Shown here: positions 12,258-26,335 of the stretch, one piece after another
How positions within the stretch are numbered: the stretch's first letter is position 1
Layout of the letters: every line of letters starts with the position of its first letter
Source: Eleginops maclovinus
Lineage: Eukaryota; Chordata; Actinopteri; Perciformes; Eleginopidae
Length of the DNA: 64,000 nt
NCBI RefSeq assembly: GCF_036324505.1
Contig: NC_086355.1
Location: 20,326,518-20,390,517 of the forward strand
Reading direction: 5' to 3'
Position numbers and translations under genes: made by a program
The notes under the pieces: generated by a model
What the model was told of the DNA's origin: nothing
Seen by the model: only the letters and a program-made list of their open reading frames with translations
Databases searched by the model: none

Positions 12258-13215
12258 CACTGTTTTGTTTATAACACAAACAGTCAAGCTAGCAAGGCAG
12301 CTAAAGATTAGCAGAGTAGTGCTTGGGTTGTTGGGATCTCTTGAGATTCAAATTTTTGGGAGTGGTCTTGCCTTTATTCATGCCTTTATTAGACATACGA
12401 AATTGAAGGGATGCTTCCATAATATGGTACCAGATCTGCCAAGTGACTTACACAGAGCCCCTTGTTATTATTTTTTGATGGAATTTCGTATTACATGTTC
12501 ATTGTCAACTTAATAATCTTTTTTCACCTTGTAGCTTTGCTATAGCTACACCAACTTTTTTCAGTGTTACCCTTGGCTTATTCACTGGATGTACAATAAT
12601 TTGCATATTATGCAATACTCAACCCAAGTCCATTTTGCTGACATTATAACTGTGGATATCCCTTCAGACTGTGTCATCAGGCAGGTTGTTGAGCTCATGT
12701 TTTACCTGTTTATGGTGGGACCAATACCCAGCTACACTACATGACAGCTGGACCTCAGCCAAGTTTCAAAGTTATGTTATATATATATAGGCAACTAACA
12801 CGCAAAGTAAAAATGGGACCAGACTAGCTGTGCAAACCATCCTTGTTTGCACCTGCTTGTGAACCGTGGGTAAACTGAGTGGACGAGACATCTAGTCTAC
12901 ATGCCTCTTGACTTATGCATGGCTTTTATAAGTGATGGTGGTGTGCTCACTACTTGGAATAATTGTAAAATGAGCAAGTCTTGTTGCAGCAGCCATCCGA
13001 TGCGTATTAGCGCTGTCATTTCTCATTGGTGTATCATTTATGGGATGCAAAATTGGAGCCCAACCAGTAACAGATATGAACCGCACTACTCAGGGATGCA
13101 TATCATTTGAAGCAATGGGGGGGGGGGGGGGGGGTTCTACTCCTGAATGATACTTGCGCACAAAGGGGTGCCAAACACCACTACATTCTTCTGTGTATTA
13201 TTGGCAATACATATA
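12258..13215. other. Sequence without recognised gene
   Basis: Complex AT-rich sequence ending in a run of 18 G at 13117-13134. No coding motif is recognised. Confidence 0.5.
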
Positions 13216-13431
13216 CAGCTCCGGAAAAAATTAAAAGACCACTTGAGCATTATCAGTTTCTCTGATTTTAGTATTGGTAGGTATGTCTTTGAGTTTAATG
13301 ATTTGTTTTGTTTATTCTATAAACTACTGACAACATTTCTCTGTGTTGAAACTCAACAGACACTGGAATGGCTGCCATACATGTAGGGGAAAGATTTAAG
13401 AAAAGTGGTCTCTTACTTTTTTCCGGAGCTG
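13216..13431. mobile_element. TA-flanked MITE, copy 1
   Basis: A 216-bp element with inverted ends: CAGCTCCGGAAAAAATTAAA on the left and the complement of TTTTTTCCGGAGCTG on the right. The inner parts, AAGACCACTT and AAGTGGTCTCTT, are also inverted copies. It is preceded by TA (13214-13215) and followed by CA, consistent with a TA target duplication with one change, as for Tc1/mariner-type transposases. It has no coding capacity. A second copy lies at 29916-30133 and shares internal segments such as CTATAAACTACTG and CACTGGAATGG. Confidence 0.85.
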
Positions 13432-13433
13432 CA

Positions 13434-16400
13434 TATTGTTACATCAAAACAAGTCTCAAAGAAAAGCACTGAGAACGTGTAAAAGAAACACAGAACAAAA
13501 ACAACAATCGTAAACGTCATTAAAGAGCCAAAAGACAAAAAAATTAACCAACATTTAAACAAGATCAGACATTCATACAAAACAGCAACAAAGGATTTGT
13601 ACAACCAATTTAGGTTGTAGTAAACATATTAACTGGAAAAACAAAGAACGTTCTATTTTCTAACAGATAATTGGATTAGTAAACTTCTCTGCATTCACAT
13701 TTGAATTGTAATCATATAAAATATGAAAAAAGAAAAGAGAGGGCACCCTTCCAATTTAACTTTTAAAATAGCAACAAGATTGTATGGCCAAGATTCGTTT
13801 CTTCAAAGATTGTTCGGGAGAGTTTATAAAACAAAAACAAAAGCTGGAATTAATCGTAGTTATCTGTGAAACTGTATAAAGCAGACTCTTTAATTGCCTC
13901 TTTTACAAAAGATGATTAAAGTCTCAGAACTCAAGCCCTGTTTATTGCACAAACTTTCCGCCACATAACTTATCTTTTTTCTGTCCATAATCAAATGTGT
14001 CAAATGTCTAACCGGAGTGCTTTTGTACAAAATCTTATTATAAGTATAAAAAAATCAATCAATAAGTATACATTTTCCAATATCGTAGGAATAATTTTTA
14101 TTTGAGTGTCTTGGGTATTTTTATACATAAATAATAGACATTTTACTATGAGATCACATGCACAAAGTCATACAGTGGTGTTGTATGTCAAGTAAACATT
14201 TAATCATGTATCTGTGGCTTTTTACTGGCCCTTTACCAACTATAAAAGGATTGGACTGTTCCTTTACATCTAATAAAGCTTTTCCACACTGAGCATAGTA
14301 TTTCATCATATTCCATCTGTGTTGCATTCAACAGTGTAAATGAGCTGTCAAGGCTCGGCGCATTAAGAAGAGAACAGCCCGCCCCTCCCTCAGATCCCAT
14401 TTGAAATCCTCTGGAAAGGCTCAGGTTGCAGTAAAGAGCTTCTCCATCCCCACCTTACGTGCTGCCGCTAATGATGGGGATGAGAAGTGTCGGGGCGATC
14501 TTCCCAGCCTTCCCCCAGCAGAATTAGCATTAGCATAATGGGCTTTTTAACATTGCTCCTTACCTGCCACAAGGCCCTCCGGAAGCTAGCTGTCCATGGC
14601 CATTAGTGGCTACCTGGCAGTTAGCCAGCTCTCACCTTTCAATTGAAAATAGAGGGCAGCAGAGGGGGTGGTGCACAAAAGAAGAGGTCATCAATTTTTC
14701 ATGCCAAGAGTGAGTTCCTCAATTTGAAAATGAAAACTGGATAATGACAGAAATAGCATAACAGAGACATGAAGAAAAACACTCCCACTCCTAAAGCCTG
14801 AGCAATTATTGGTCTGCCCTTATGGGTCACATTTCTTGATTCAGTGGCTTTTTATTGGTGAAGCATCTCATTGCATCTTTATCCAATTAAATATATTTGA
14901 AGCCAGAGAAAAGAGACAGGAGTGCAAAATAAAATTTGAGCATGTTATGTAAAGGAAACCATTATACGTTTTAATAAAACCACTAAATTGTTTAGCCCTC
15001 ATTTCAACAGCAAAATGTAAAAACATATTGAATCCTCTTTGTCAATGTTGCACTATCACTTTGAATCTGTGAATAATATCAACAGACCCCATGTGGATGG
15101 CCTTGGGGTAAGGGAAGACTCTCCGGAGGGCTACCAGGAGGCATAGCCAAATCGGAAGGTCTGTGACCGGACCCCTCTGAAGGTCGCATACGATGACCCC
15201 TCCAGGGGACGGGAAGTATAGGACAAGTATACACAATTGGGGTTGTGCCATATTAAAGACTAGCAAAACATGCAGGGCCAAACAAGAGGTCAACAACAAA
15301 GGACACAACCCCACTGGAAGACAAGGTTATGGGTGGAACCCCAGTAGAAACTACACATGTAGGGGGAAGTTAACCTGCCGAGGTTCGGCAAGACAAACGG
15401 GGGACCACCGCAACTGAGCAGGCAGAACAAGAGTCTGAAGTGACTAGACAGCTGGAGCAAATATAAGGTCTACAACCAAGATCGAAGTGTGCGAGTCGGG
15501 CCTTAATGATCAGACCATTGTAAGATTAAAAAACACTGGGTAAGTTAACTAAACTTTGTTTGGATTTATCTCTTAAGTACTATGTCATTTACTTATATAA
15601 TGAATATGCAAACAGAAAAATAACTTCAAGGGCTGAGGAAGAAACAAGACACCAGATGCAACTAAAATATGGTATCGTCCTGTAAAAGTGTCCATAAGGC
15701 TGAAGAATGGCGCTTGCTGTACATATCCATGTTTATTTGTCAATAATGCCTTAGTAGTCAGTATGGGAAATGTCTACTGTGTGGTTCTTTAGTGGGTTTG
15801 AACTCTTGAAGTCAGACTTTTAACAGTTTTCACAAAGACTACTGCCTTGAGGAATGTAATATATCGTTAAAAATGATCCAGACACATGGGCATTACTGGT
15901 GCAAGAAATGTGGAATGTGTTATCTTTGTGCTGGATTAGCTTAATCTGCATTACAGATGGACCTCCTCTCTAAACAACTGCCAAAATCACTTAAGGTTGG
16001 CAGGATTGCTGACTCACTCATTGCTTAGCAGTTTTCCTAGTTCTGTATTTACCCAAGAAAAGCTTCTTTAAGACTTTCAGTATCACTTTCATCCAAAATA
16101 CTAACTCTACAGTGCTGTATAAGTAAGGTTGCTCTCTCACACGAGTGATGTCATCTTATTTTTCGACCTTGATAATGGGAGAACGGCTTTCATCGGGACT
16201 GTAACCTTTGAGAGGGTAGCACATATGAAAAAATATTTGAACTAAGGTCTGTGGAATATCCTGACCAGCTGTAAACACAAACCTTGATAAGCTGTTGAAA
16301 ATTGAGTTTTGTGTTTTTATATATCCACAATGTAGGCCTGGGGGCACATAATGTGTTTGGTCAGATCACAGCTAATCTCACACTCTACTGGGCCCATCAG

Positions 16401-19400
16401 CCTAATCTTTGTTGGTGCTCATTAATGAATGATTGCTCAAGGAACTCTCATGGCTGTGGTGATTGTGAAATTAATAAATTGACACATCAGTCCTTCTTAA
16501 GTAGCAATCAGATGGTCCTTAAAAAAGCCTTACCTTAACTTTATATGGAGAAAAGCTTGTTTTCTGAAGTACTAGCTTGATTTTAAAAGAGACAGTAGGA
16601 GCAATTGAGTTATATTCACTTTGTTTTTGAGGGGAATGGTAGGAGTAGACACACATGGCACTCATCAAGCTATAGTCAACCAACAATGTAAGTGTGTCAA
16701 CGTCAACATTTATGTCTGATCTCCATCAGATGAGTTTTCCCCTTTTAACTTTTTTAGGGTTAGGGGTAAGGTTAGGCTAAGTGTTTTTGAACAGTACTTT
16801 TCAGTTTTACTATAGACATCACTAATAGGTTGAAGGCTAACTGGGTGGTTCAGCAAACGTGGGTCTTGTTAACTTCTCCACCTCGGATAAAGAGCCCGCA
16901 CAGTTGCTTTCTTGACCTTTTCTATAGAACCACCCAAGACTTTCTCGCATGCAGTGAAAGAAACAGCCTAATTTGGAAGAAGTATTGCTGCTACAGTCAA
17001 ACCACTCTTCCTGGATAAGAAAGCTGATAAAATCCAATGCTTTAAAATTAATTGCAGTCGCTCCAGCACTTTTGGAACAGCGATGCCTGATTACCCTCTA
17101 TTATGACACATTTACACTGCAGGGTACAGCTCTCCCTGACTCAACTCAGGTTTTGGGGGCTTCATCAGTTGGGATAGTACCTAGTACTTGTTTTAGTACC
17201 ACCTCAAATTCTCACAAGTAAATCATGGGACATTCTGCGCAAACCTCCCTTCTTAAATACAAAACTACTGTAAATAGGGAGCACATTTAATTGTCTTCAC
17301 TTAACACAGATTTAATTAAATGATGGTCAACTAAATGACGCTGTTCCCTACAACTTAAAATTGAGAAAGTGCAGACATTACCAATACAATAATTGATGCA
17401 AATCTCCCAATACAAAGTAGTTTCAAGCTACGTCACTACACCGAAAACACGGCTTATAGCAAAACTAGTCATTGCAAGCATACCCTCATAGCCCAACATG
17501 TTAAATTAAAATATTATGATCATTACTCTCTTATGTGATTATCATTTCTTTCACCTTGTTTTAACAGATAAATAGAGGGTTTAAATGTAGTAAAGCAGTT
17601 CACATACAAGATAGGAAAGTAAACAAAGATTCCCTCTATTTAACTGTCTTAATAAGAATCATAAAACATCTAAAGATAGTGAAAACATTTCCAACAGTTT
17701 TACTATGTTTAACAAAGCAAGGTTGGTCCATTGACAGATGATAAAATACTGTTCGCCAGTTTAAAACCCTAGAGAATTTCTCTTCCACTATGAGCAATAT
17801 GGACTGCAGTTAGGGACGAGGCAATGAAGCTTTTAGAAATATGTAACTTGACAGGGGACAAAATTGCCCAAAGGCTTCACCTTGTAAAAAAAACAAAACT
17901 TGGTGTTTCTGTCCCAGCCCATTTTTGGGGTGGATATTTGTGAGTGTGGGTGTATATTTATATTGTTGACATAAATAAAACGTCCTGTGTGGTGACAATG
18001 TGCTGGTTATGTATCATTAAAGTCGTTCTGACACCCGTCACAGACTCACCTTCCCTTGACCTGTCCTTTCTTTCTGTATTTCTCCAAAAGACAACATTTC
18101 CACAAGGCATTTACTGATATCAGCTCATGACACCAGCTCTACTGTATTTCTTCCCCTACTCTTGTCATGTGTGGACAGTGAAAGGTAACTTTTATTTTTA
18201 GATGTGCCAGTCCCAACAGATAACGAGTGCTCATTACCGCCCAAGAAGATAGTGAACTGTCACGAAAGGGTGAGACAAATGTAGAGCAGCCCCCACACCC
18301 CCCTTTCTCCCAAATGAAAATAATTACACTCCAGAGCCCCCTCACCCTGTGCTCATTACTCACTGAGAGCAAGGTTTCCAGAAAGATACAGGCACAGGGC
18401 ATATCAAATAGAGATTACAGCACAATAAAGATAGGATTGGAACCGTTATATTGCGATTTAGTTGAGTGTGTTAAAGAATTTGGAGATTTGTCAAATCAGG
18501 GAGAAGTGAAAAAAAATATGTATGGAAATGTGTCTGTGTGTTTTAGAGAGTGAGCAAGAGATAAGTGAAGTGAAACTAAAGTGGAATAACACTGTTTATT
18601 TGGAATGTATAGGTGCTAAAAGCTGTTTATCACACTAGCTTTCAGAGTTAATCACACATGTAATTAGGAACTTTGATACTGCATTGCTTTTTAATTATGT
18701 TAATGAAGTTACTGATAGAAACCCCACAGCTGATTTTTACAGCATTTTCAGGAAAATGAAAAAAAAGGTTTAAAAAAAGGTTATTCTTGCAGCATCCATG
18801 TTCATATTGTCAGCAAATGTTACAAAGACACCCATACCATTTCTAAATGTGTACCTTCTGACGTCTGCCACTGAAACGTTATATTGTCACGAAATGTGTA
18901 AATATTTAAAAAGGTCACAAATATGCACTTCATCTCTATTTCCAAATAGGCAATTTCCTAAAAGAGCTGGGCACAGTTTTAAGCTAAGGTTTACGATAGA
19001 AATGTGTTGGGGACTATTTTTCTGTATTAAGTTTGAGTCCAAGTAATCTATAACTCTCATGTTCATTTTAATGAAGAAACATGTGTAAACGTGTCTCATT
19101 GATTTGATACAAGATACTTTATTGTCATTAAATCTAAAATCACAATACCTAAGAATATGTTGATTATGTGTTTCTGTGAAAGTGAAAAGCATGGCTAAAA
19201 TCACACAATGGCCTACAGTGGTTGGCAGATGACATGGTTTTGGTCTCCTTCACAATCTTTCTAAACAGTTTTTGGAAAACAATGGTCTGTTGCACAGAGA
19301 GGAGTAAGATATTTAACCTTTGAGAAGTGTATATAGTCAGGTAAACTGAGATGATGGAAAAGCAAGTGACAGCACGTTGTTGTACATGATCCAAAACCTC

Positions 19401-21391
19401 AAGGAAACACAGGATTAGGCAGGGCATAAAATCACAAGCAGGCGCAGCGCGAACCATTACTCTACCACTGGCTGAAGGAATGCTCTGGCGGGTGGCTCAA
19501 AAGCCAGGCTTGATATACTGCAGGTGATGAGCTTGATTGAAGGCAGGTGAAGGTGTTCAGAGGTAACCAAGGAGCCAAAAGGGAGCAGGTGAGGCCTTCT
19601 TCCTCACAACACAAAGATAAACACAGCGATTTACTGTAGATGTATTGTTCAATGTTAAAAAATACAAACTATATTCTTATCCTTTAAGTTTGGGTACGTG
19701 CTTGAATTCTAAAGTAAATGGCCCAAATTAGTCAAAAAATTACTAAGTGTATTCTTTATTCTCTGGTTGAGACAGGTCAATCATCATTATGTAAAGTTGG
19801 GTTGGGGAATGGATATTTCCTAGCCAATCACCATAACAACGCACATGAAATAAATGTGCTATGATCTTACCCAAGACAAAATCACAAATGATAAAACATT
19901 GGTTAATATTATTATCATTGTTTTTGATCTTTGAAAAGAATGTCTTAAGAATTTCAGCTAATAGGAGATGGGGCTGCCAGCTGTTGGGTAAGAAACAAAT
20001 TCCTATCTTACCTACACTGTACTGGCATAAGGAGCACAAGCAAGACTCATGCCAATTGTAAACATGCCTTGATTCTTTATAAATGATATACAACAAAAAC
20101 ACTGATGCCTCAATGATAAAAGTAGGAATACCATGAAACATATTCCAAAAATGACTTACATGATTGGAAAGTGGCCTCGTTGTTCATAATCACTGGAAAA
20201 ATGCTTATAAATATCTGAGATGATTACAATTGTATTTAATAGCGTTTCCTGTACATATCTATCTTCTAAACTGATTATACTGGTCACAGCCATAGCAAAC
20301 TGCCACCCACAGAGTAAGACTCAGTCCTCTGCAAAGGCTCATACTTTATTGGAATAAGGGGCAATAAAACATCATCATAAATAGATGCTATGCAGCTCAA
20401 GATTTACAACCCTGAAAAAATAAAATGAACTGTTACACAATGATAGAAATGAAATATTCTAAGTATGAATGGTAACTTATAATTACTTACACTCCACATC
20501 GAATTGTGAGTAGAAAAAAGAAAAGCTTTCCCAAAGCTTTTTTTTTCTTTTTTCCAGACTCCATTCTGCCAGCCAAAATGAACTTGAGCATCAAATATTG
20601 AGCACCTTTCTGAAGAAGTTCTTGGGTATTTTTTGCCACCATTAGAACTACCTCGGTAGCACAGGTCAAAACACATTAAGACCCATACCTGTCTTTATGC
20701 TGTCAGTGCCGACTGCACAGTGAAGATTTTATTTTTTACGAAAATGCACCTGTCCCGTGTCCCCTGAATGTAAAAAGGATTACAATCCCTTGGGAGAGAA
20801 ACCTTTGTCTGTTTCTACCCATCTGTCAAAAGCTCAGAGAATCATATATTCTGAGAGGAATGGGCCCTCAACTGAGTGTCGGGAGCTCATGAGTTATTTA
20901 GCAGAGAGTCCATTGATTATTGATTGCACTTATGTGTCTTTAATGTCTTAAGAACTTCAACTGTGTCAATTCTAGGTCATTGTAGCTCTTGAGAGATTCA
21001 CTATGATGTTTCTGGTGCCACTTTCAATACTCAGGTGTACACATGAATAACATAACCGCCTAGAGGAGAAAACAATGTGAAATAACTTCAGTGATATTGT
21101 TTAAATATGACACTAAAAACTAAACAAGTAAATGGTGGAGACATTTGGACATTGTCACAGTCTCCAGCTTATCTCCATTGAAACACGTTTGCAACACAAG
21201 TTACACTGGCAAATACCCAGACTGCAGCTTTCTACAGAACAGCACATCTTTAGCCCCAACCTACATAAGCTTAACATCTTAATTTAGCGACGTATCTAAT
21301 TTACAAACACGGGCCCATTTCTTGTCCTGCACCTGCATGTTACACACGTATGCTATCAGGATAAGTACTCTAGCCTAAACAGTCTAGCCTA
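13434..21391. other. Long stretch without recognised gene
   Basis: Mostly AT-rich unique-looking sequence. Three parts stand out. At about 14340-14660 there is a high-complexity block with several ATTAGC/TAAT motifs, possibly conserved regulatory DNA. At 15075-15530 a GC-richer block of unknown origin occurs. At about 17140-17215 a segment with repeated AGTACC/TAGTACTTG motifs resembles a common fish MITE fragment. At 19090-19610 the sequence begins with 'atactttattgtcatta' and ends in LTR- or LINE-like text, but I cannot assign it. No exon is recognised. Confidence 0.4.
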
Positions 21392-21472
21392 GATAGCTCA
21401 CCTGGTAACGTGTGCACCTTATCTACTAAGTCTTAGTCCTTGTTGCAGCCGACCAGGGTTTGAACAAGACCC
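21392..21472 (+). repeat. tRNA-derived SINE head, diverged
   Basis: The segment TAGCTCACCTGGTAACG (21394-21410) fits an RNA polymerase III A box. GGGTTTGAACAAG (21456-21468) sits about 45 bp downstream where a B box should be, with changes from GGTTCGAATCC. The text between, of the form 'tactaagtcttagtccttg', resembles the long-variable-arm tRNA-like heads seen in fish SINEs. It would not fold as a sound tRNA. It is a fossil SINE head or tRNA pseudogene. Confidence 0.4.
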
Positions 21473-24169
21473 ATACATTGAAGCCAAAATAACATACTTT
21501 AACATTAAAACAGCCATGCTACTATGCTTAAGCTAAAACAACAGGAGATTTGTTGGGATATTTCAATCTCCACCAAAGTGGTGTAGCAAAAGAAGGACCA
21601 ACTGTCAGACCTACATTGCCATCCCCTGAGCCATGCCACTAGCGCTGCTAAAAACATGTTCAGAGCACAGTCTTCTCTTCGCTTTGACACAAAATGTTTC
21701 TTTCCGTTTTGCAAAGAAAGTGCAACATGCTGGGAGGCAGGCTGACTCGTACGGACAGTGGGTAAACAGGCAGACACTGAGAGGAATGGAGGATGTGCTT
21801 GAAGTGCCAGCTGGAGGCAGAGAGGGAAATAGTTCCCTCCTGCCACGCCGGCTCAGACACCTGTTCCTAGCTAGATTAATTTTCTCAGGACAGGTTAAAG
21901 TGCACACAGTGAGTGACAGAGAGAGAAGGGGCAAGAGCATGACATGCCGCCTAAATATTGTATAACTTATTCTGAATGTGTACATGTAAAATGACGATGA
22001 TATATGTAGATAGCTGAATAGTGTGAATTTGAAGACTGTTTCCACTCTGTGTGCCAACAAATGTGTGAAAGTACAATTTTCTCCCTGAGATGGTGCTAGC
22101 AAGCCCTGTTAAAAGCCACTTAGGTGGCTCTGTGGCTTATTATATTTACAGAACACAGGGTTTTAGATATTTCGGCTTTAATGCAGACATTATAGCTTAA
22201 CGTCAGAGGAAATTCAACCTTAATAGTGGATGCAAGTACAAATCTATTGATCTGGATCTATTGTCCTGGCATTTTTGCAGATCAAGTTCCCGTTTAGATG
22301 ATCCCAGTTATGGAATATCGATAATTCAAAGGTTCCAGATGAGTAAGGTGAGAATTTTCTTTTTTTTACTAAAACTCTGAACTGATTAAACATCCCCTAT
22401 AATACTGTTTTTCAACAATATATTATAGGTCTCAGATATACAAAATATGTATCTGAAGTGTCAGCCCTGTTTCAAAAGTGCTGATTCTGTGTCTGTAGCT
22501 AGAAATGCAAATTAACTGCCAAATTTCACGCCCCTCTGAGAGATGTTTGGTTTGAGAAAACACAATGGTGCTCTAGGAAGAGATTCAGGTGATAAAATAT
22601 GGGTGTTGCTTTATTTGGTTAATAACTAATTACATAGATGGATCAGGAAAAAAGGAAGAGAATCTTTTTTCCTGAAATGTTCTGAATCTCTTAACACAGA
22701 GTAGACACATTTATGTATAAAAGACAAGAAAAAGTGTTGTTTGCATAAAAGGTGAAAATTAAAATGAAATTGATAAAACAGATTTTGTCAACTTAATTTA
22801 CTATTCTGGTTAATAAGATTAATTTATCATTTTAATGGGGATATTGGAGCACACACAACATCATATGTCACTTCACGATTATCAAGGCAAGAATAATTTA
22901 CCAAACAATATTACTACAACAGCTACAGACATTTAGAAATATCAAATACGTGGAAATTCATGTTTTAGTCATTTAGTGCATTCTTTTCAGTTTTTGACAA
23001 ATTAATCACACTTATTTACAGTTTGTACAAGGGAGAAAACAAGCAAAATATTATGATAAGTGAATTTGTATTGAAATGGTTATTGTCACCCTCCTGGAAT
23101 GTAGTATTTCATTCTTATCTGAATTTTGAGCTTAAGTGTCGCATTAAATTTGCCTTGACATGGTGAGGGATATGACAACCACCTTGGCCGGTACCACCTT
23201 TCTCTTCTATAAACCTGTTTGGTTTGCCATATGTGCTATTTATTAAATGTAAAGCTTACAGTTAACAGACAACCTGAAACAGTTTTAGTATTATTAATTC
23301 AAAGAAAATTCTTAATTTATTTCTTGAATTTTCATTCATTATTTCAACATTACGTGACCAAGTGACTCCAAATCAATGCAGCATTTTAAACTTACATCGG
23401 ACCAGTAGGACACCTCTTTTATTTGGATCCTATTGTTTTATATTAATATTTCATTAAAATTCCATAATTTGTCATTGAAAAATCTTGTTCCAGGATTCAA
23501 GGAAAGTCACTAATCTGCAATAATCTGCTAATCCTTGCATTAGACGCTGCCTTCAACTGCTTTATAGCATGAAAAGCTTCACCTACACTTCCTGAAATCA
23601 CTGCAGCACCTGAAGCAGCAGGAAACATACTGTATGTTGATAAATCTTCAGCCAATGAGAAGAGCCGCAGCAAAGCAGTGCCATTATGCATGGAAGTCAG
23701 TGTCACACTTCACACTTCATTAAATCGGAAGAAACAACATCATAATGCTACACTATTACCACACAGACCTTAAACACATCATGATGGTCGTTATGACTTG
23801 ATATTCTGCATAGTTATAAGCATTATGGCCTCTTTTTAAACTTTGGCAGAATTTAGGTTTGATGTTTTATTTTGGAAACACAATGAAAGAAAGACCCATG
23901 AATCACCAGATGGAAAATAAGACTCCATTAGTCTTTGCTGTTATATGTGTTGTCGTGAAAATCTATACCAATCCAGACATTTCCTGAATTTTCCTTCTGA
24001 TGAGCAATTATTCTTGAGTTTTAACCGTAATGGCTCAGCTTCTTCAGATCTATGAGACCAGTGATACAACTGGCTGAAGCAGTATTTAATACCGTTACTG
24101 CCATTGCTGTTCTTTATTTTTTGTGGTCAGTCAGTTTATAGAAATGCTGTTATGAATTTAACAACATTC
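21473..24169. other. Sequence without recognised gene
   Basis: AT-rich, complex sequence. Several open frames of 60-160 codons occur on both strands at 21500-22100 with overlapping coordinates, but none has a recognisable domain and they shadow each other. No repeat is recognised. Confidence 0.4.
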
Positions 24170-25085
24170 AGAAGATCGTCATCCAGCTACCAAAGTACTT
24201 CTCCCATGTTGGGAGAGAGGAAAATGCACATAGGAAGGTTTTGCATGGATTAGTGAGAGAGAAGCTAAAGACACATCATTGTATCAGAAAAGTTTTAACA
24301 GTAATGCCACCCTGGCTGTTTCCCTCAGTGTCCACGTGTCTGAGAAAGTTAATGGGCAACAAAGGTCTTGGCAACTTTCCAGATTTGGTTGAAGGACAAT
24401 TACAAACATTATACCAGTCATATGCCCCAGTATATACTGATGCTTCAAAGGATCCAAACACAGGGAACACAGGCTTTGTATTGACTATAGCAACATTTAA
24501 CATTGCAATTAAATGGAGAACATCAGATAATTTATCAGTAAATCTGAGTAAAAAGAAATAGCATAAAGGAATGTCTTCAAGGAGTGGCAAAACAGTTGGG
24601 ACACAGGAAACACAGAACAACACCTTTATGCATTGCATCAAAAATCAACAGAGTCAGGACAGTCAAAAGGAGCACCAAGGAAGATCATGTATTACCAAGG
24701 CTAAGATTAGGACATACAAGATGTAACAAAACATTACATTTCGTAGGAAAACATCCATCTGGATTTTGTGAACACTGTCAGTCAGTAGAAACAGTAGAAC
24801 ATGTTGTTCTGTTTTGTGACAAATACAAACAAGGAAGACAAACTCTAAAGACAGAAATCAGGAAGCTTAGAGTGGAATACAGCACTCAAAGAGATATGAG
24901 CCATTGGGTCAGGGACACTTTTTATATTATCTAAGACAAACTGAATTATTAAAGAGAATATAACATTCATTTTCTTTATTCATATTTTGGGGTGGATAAT
25001 TCTGGTACACACTCCAATACAGTAGGTGGCAAGACATTTGTTGCAGCCACGAGTTGACATCGGCTGCCCGACCAACTCTGAAGAT
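24170..25085 (+). mobile_element. LINE 3' half with RNase H remnant (I/Nimb-like)
   Basis: The plus strand carries the last part of a LINE that encodes RNase H. It is followed by a 3' segment of the form 'tacacactccaatacagtaggtggc' (25012-25032), which is common at the ends of such fish elements. RNase H in a non-LTR element points to the I group (I, Nimb and relatives). The 5' end is not defined: the first recognisable coding is at about 24290. Internal deletion and frameshift make it inactive. Confidence 0.65.
24290..24934 (+). pseudogene. RNase H and C-terminal zinc-finger of a LINE ORF2, broken
   Basis: The first frame (24241-24561) has PVYTDASKDPNTGNTGFVL, the opening of an RNase H fold with its first catalytic aspartate. 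It stops just after NLSV, where the glutamate-containing helix should come. A second frame (24584-24934) has LPRLRLGHTRCNKTLH and then CEHCQSVETVEHVVLFC, a Cys/His metal-binding motif usual downstream of RNase H in these LINEs. The middle of RNase H is missing, so it cannot work. Confidence 0.75.
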
Positions 25086-26335
25086 TTATCACCCTGCTCC
25101 CATGTATTTAGCTGGTTCTGAGAGAATAATCAACATTCTGCATAACAAGATAAAACATGAAAAGCACCATAACACCTCTATAAGCTGACGCCAACAGGCA
25201 GGGATAGGGGGAAAAAACACTGAGAGCACAGCACCCCAAGGTTGAAAAACAGTTGCCAGCTGCCATACAACCGTAAAAAGAGGAAACGTTCCCCTCACAG
25301 CCATACCTGCCGCTTTTGAGTTAAATTATTAGAAGTTGCGATCAGGGAAAAAAAAACACGATGTCTTGACCATCTAACGTTCTATGAATGCTAAATCAAG
25401 AGATGTTTTCAAAATAACAACACAATAATACAAACGATACAAATATATATTCGGTAAGCTCAGCAGCCATGTGAGTTTAGTTTTGGCTATGCCCAGACTT
25501 TGGAAAATTTGGCAAAAATGTTTCCATATTAGCATTTAGCATATTGAGTCTTTTTTAACAGAGGCAACAAAATCCCTCAAGTGAGCTTTAAAGCAAGTTT
25601 TTTTGAGCCACTGTAAACGTTTTATGGAATTTGACATTACCATACACATTTGAGTTTGAAGTGCAGAATACGCCTAAAAATAGGTTTATGGAAAAAGGGC
25701 TATTGAGGGAGAAAGAGTAAGAAGAGAGAATTGGTCATGTGGGGTGAGGAGTATTGTGAAAAACAAAGCAGTCTCAGTATAAAGCCAGTAATTGGAAGAG
25801 TTACTCAGCCCGAACAAGAGTAGTACTTCCACATCAACTTCAGCCATTATGAGGATTCCAAATACATTTCAGCAGGAGAATAATATCTCGCAAGAAAAAG
25901 AAAAAACTTCTGGAAGGAATTGCCTTGCAAATGTATACCCATGTGGAGCCCCTTGGTCTTTCATGTCTGAGTTGTGAGCTGCACAGTGAGCCCTTCAATG
26001 CCTTTGCAGATATAGTCTTACAATGTTCTCACAGGAAATTGGGGAAAGAAAACTTGCTCGGATTTCTCTTTGATTGAATGATTTACTGATATTGGTGTTT
26101 ATATGAAAATAATCATAACAAATATGTAATGGTCTATGAACTTCCATATTGTTCAATTTTGGGCACATTGTACATTGAAGAAGAGTTCACAAGCTTGCAT
26201 TATTATGTTTTGGTTTTACCGAGGGAAAGATTATTGTTCTTTGGACGTTTTTAGCGTTCGTATGTGTTTTTTGTACAGCAGATGTTTTGGGGGGCAACCA
26301 GTGCCTTTTATTGTAGAATAGTGTTGAAACGGGGG
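25086..26335. other. Sequence without recognised gene
   Basis: AT-rich complex sequence. No coding motif or repeat is recognised. Confidence 0.45.

Noticed and set aside
19164..19457. 97-residue minus-strand frame, possible gene
   Set aside because: No recognisable domain. The surrounding text looks like decayed repeat, so I did not call it.
21392..21472. Functional tRNA gene
   Set aside because: A- and B-box-like motifs exist but the acceptor stem and B box do not fit a working tRNA.
21500..22102. Overlapping open frames of up to 163 codons on both strands
   Set aside because: They overlap each other on opposite strands, have no domain motif and are explained by chance openness.
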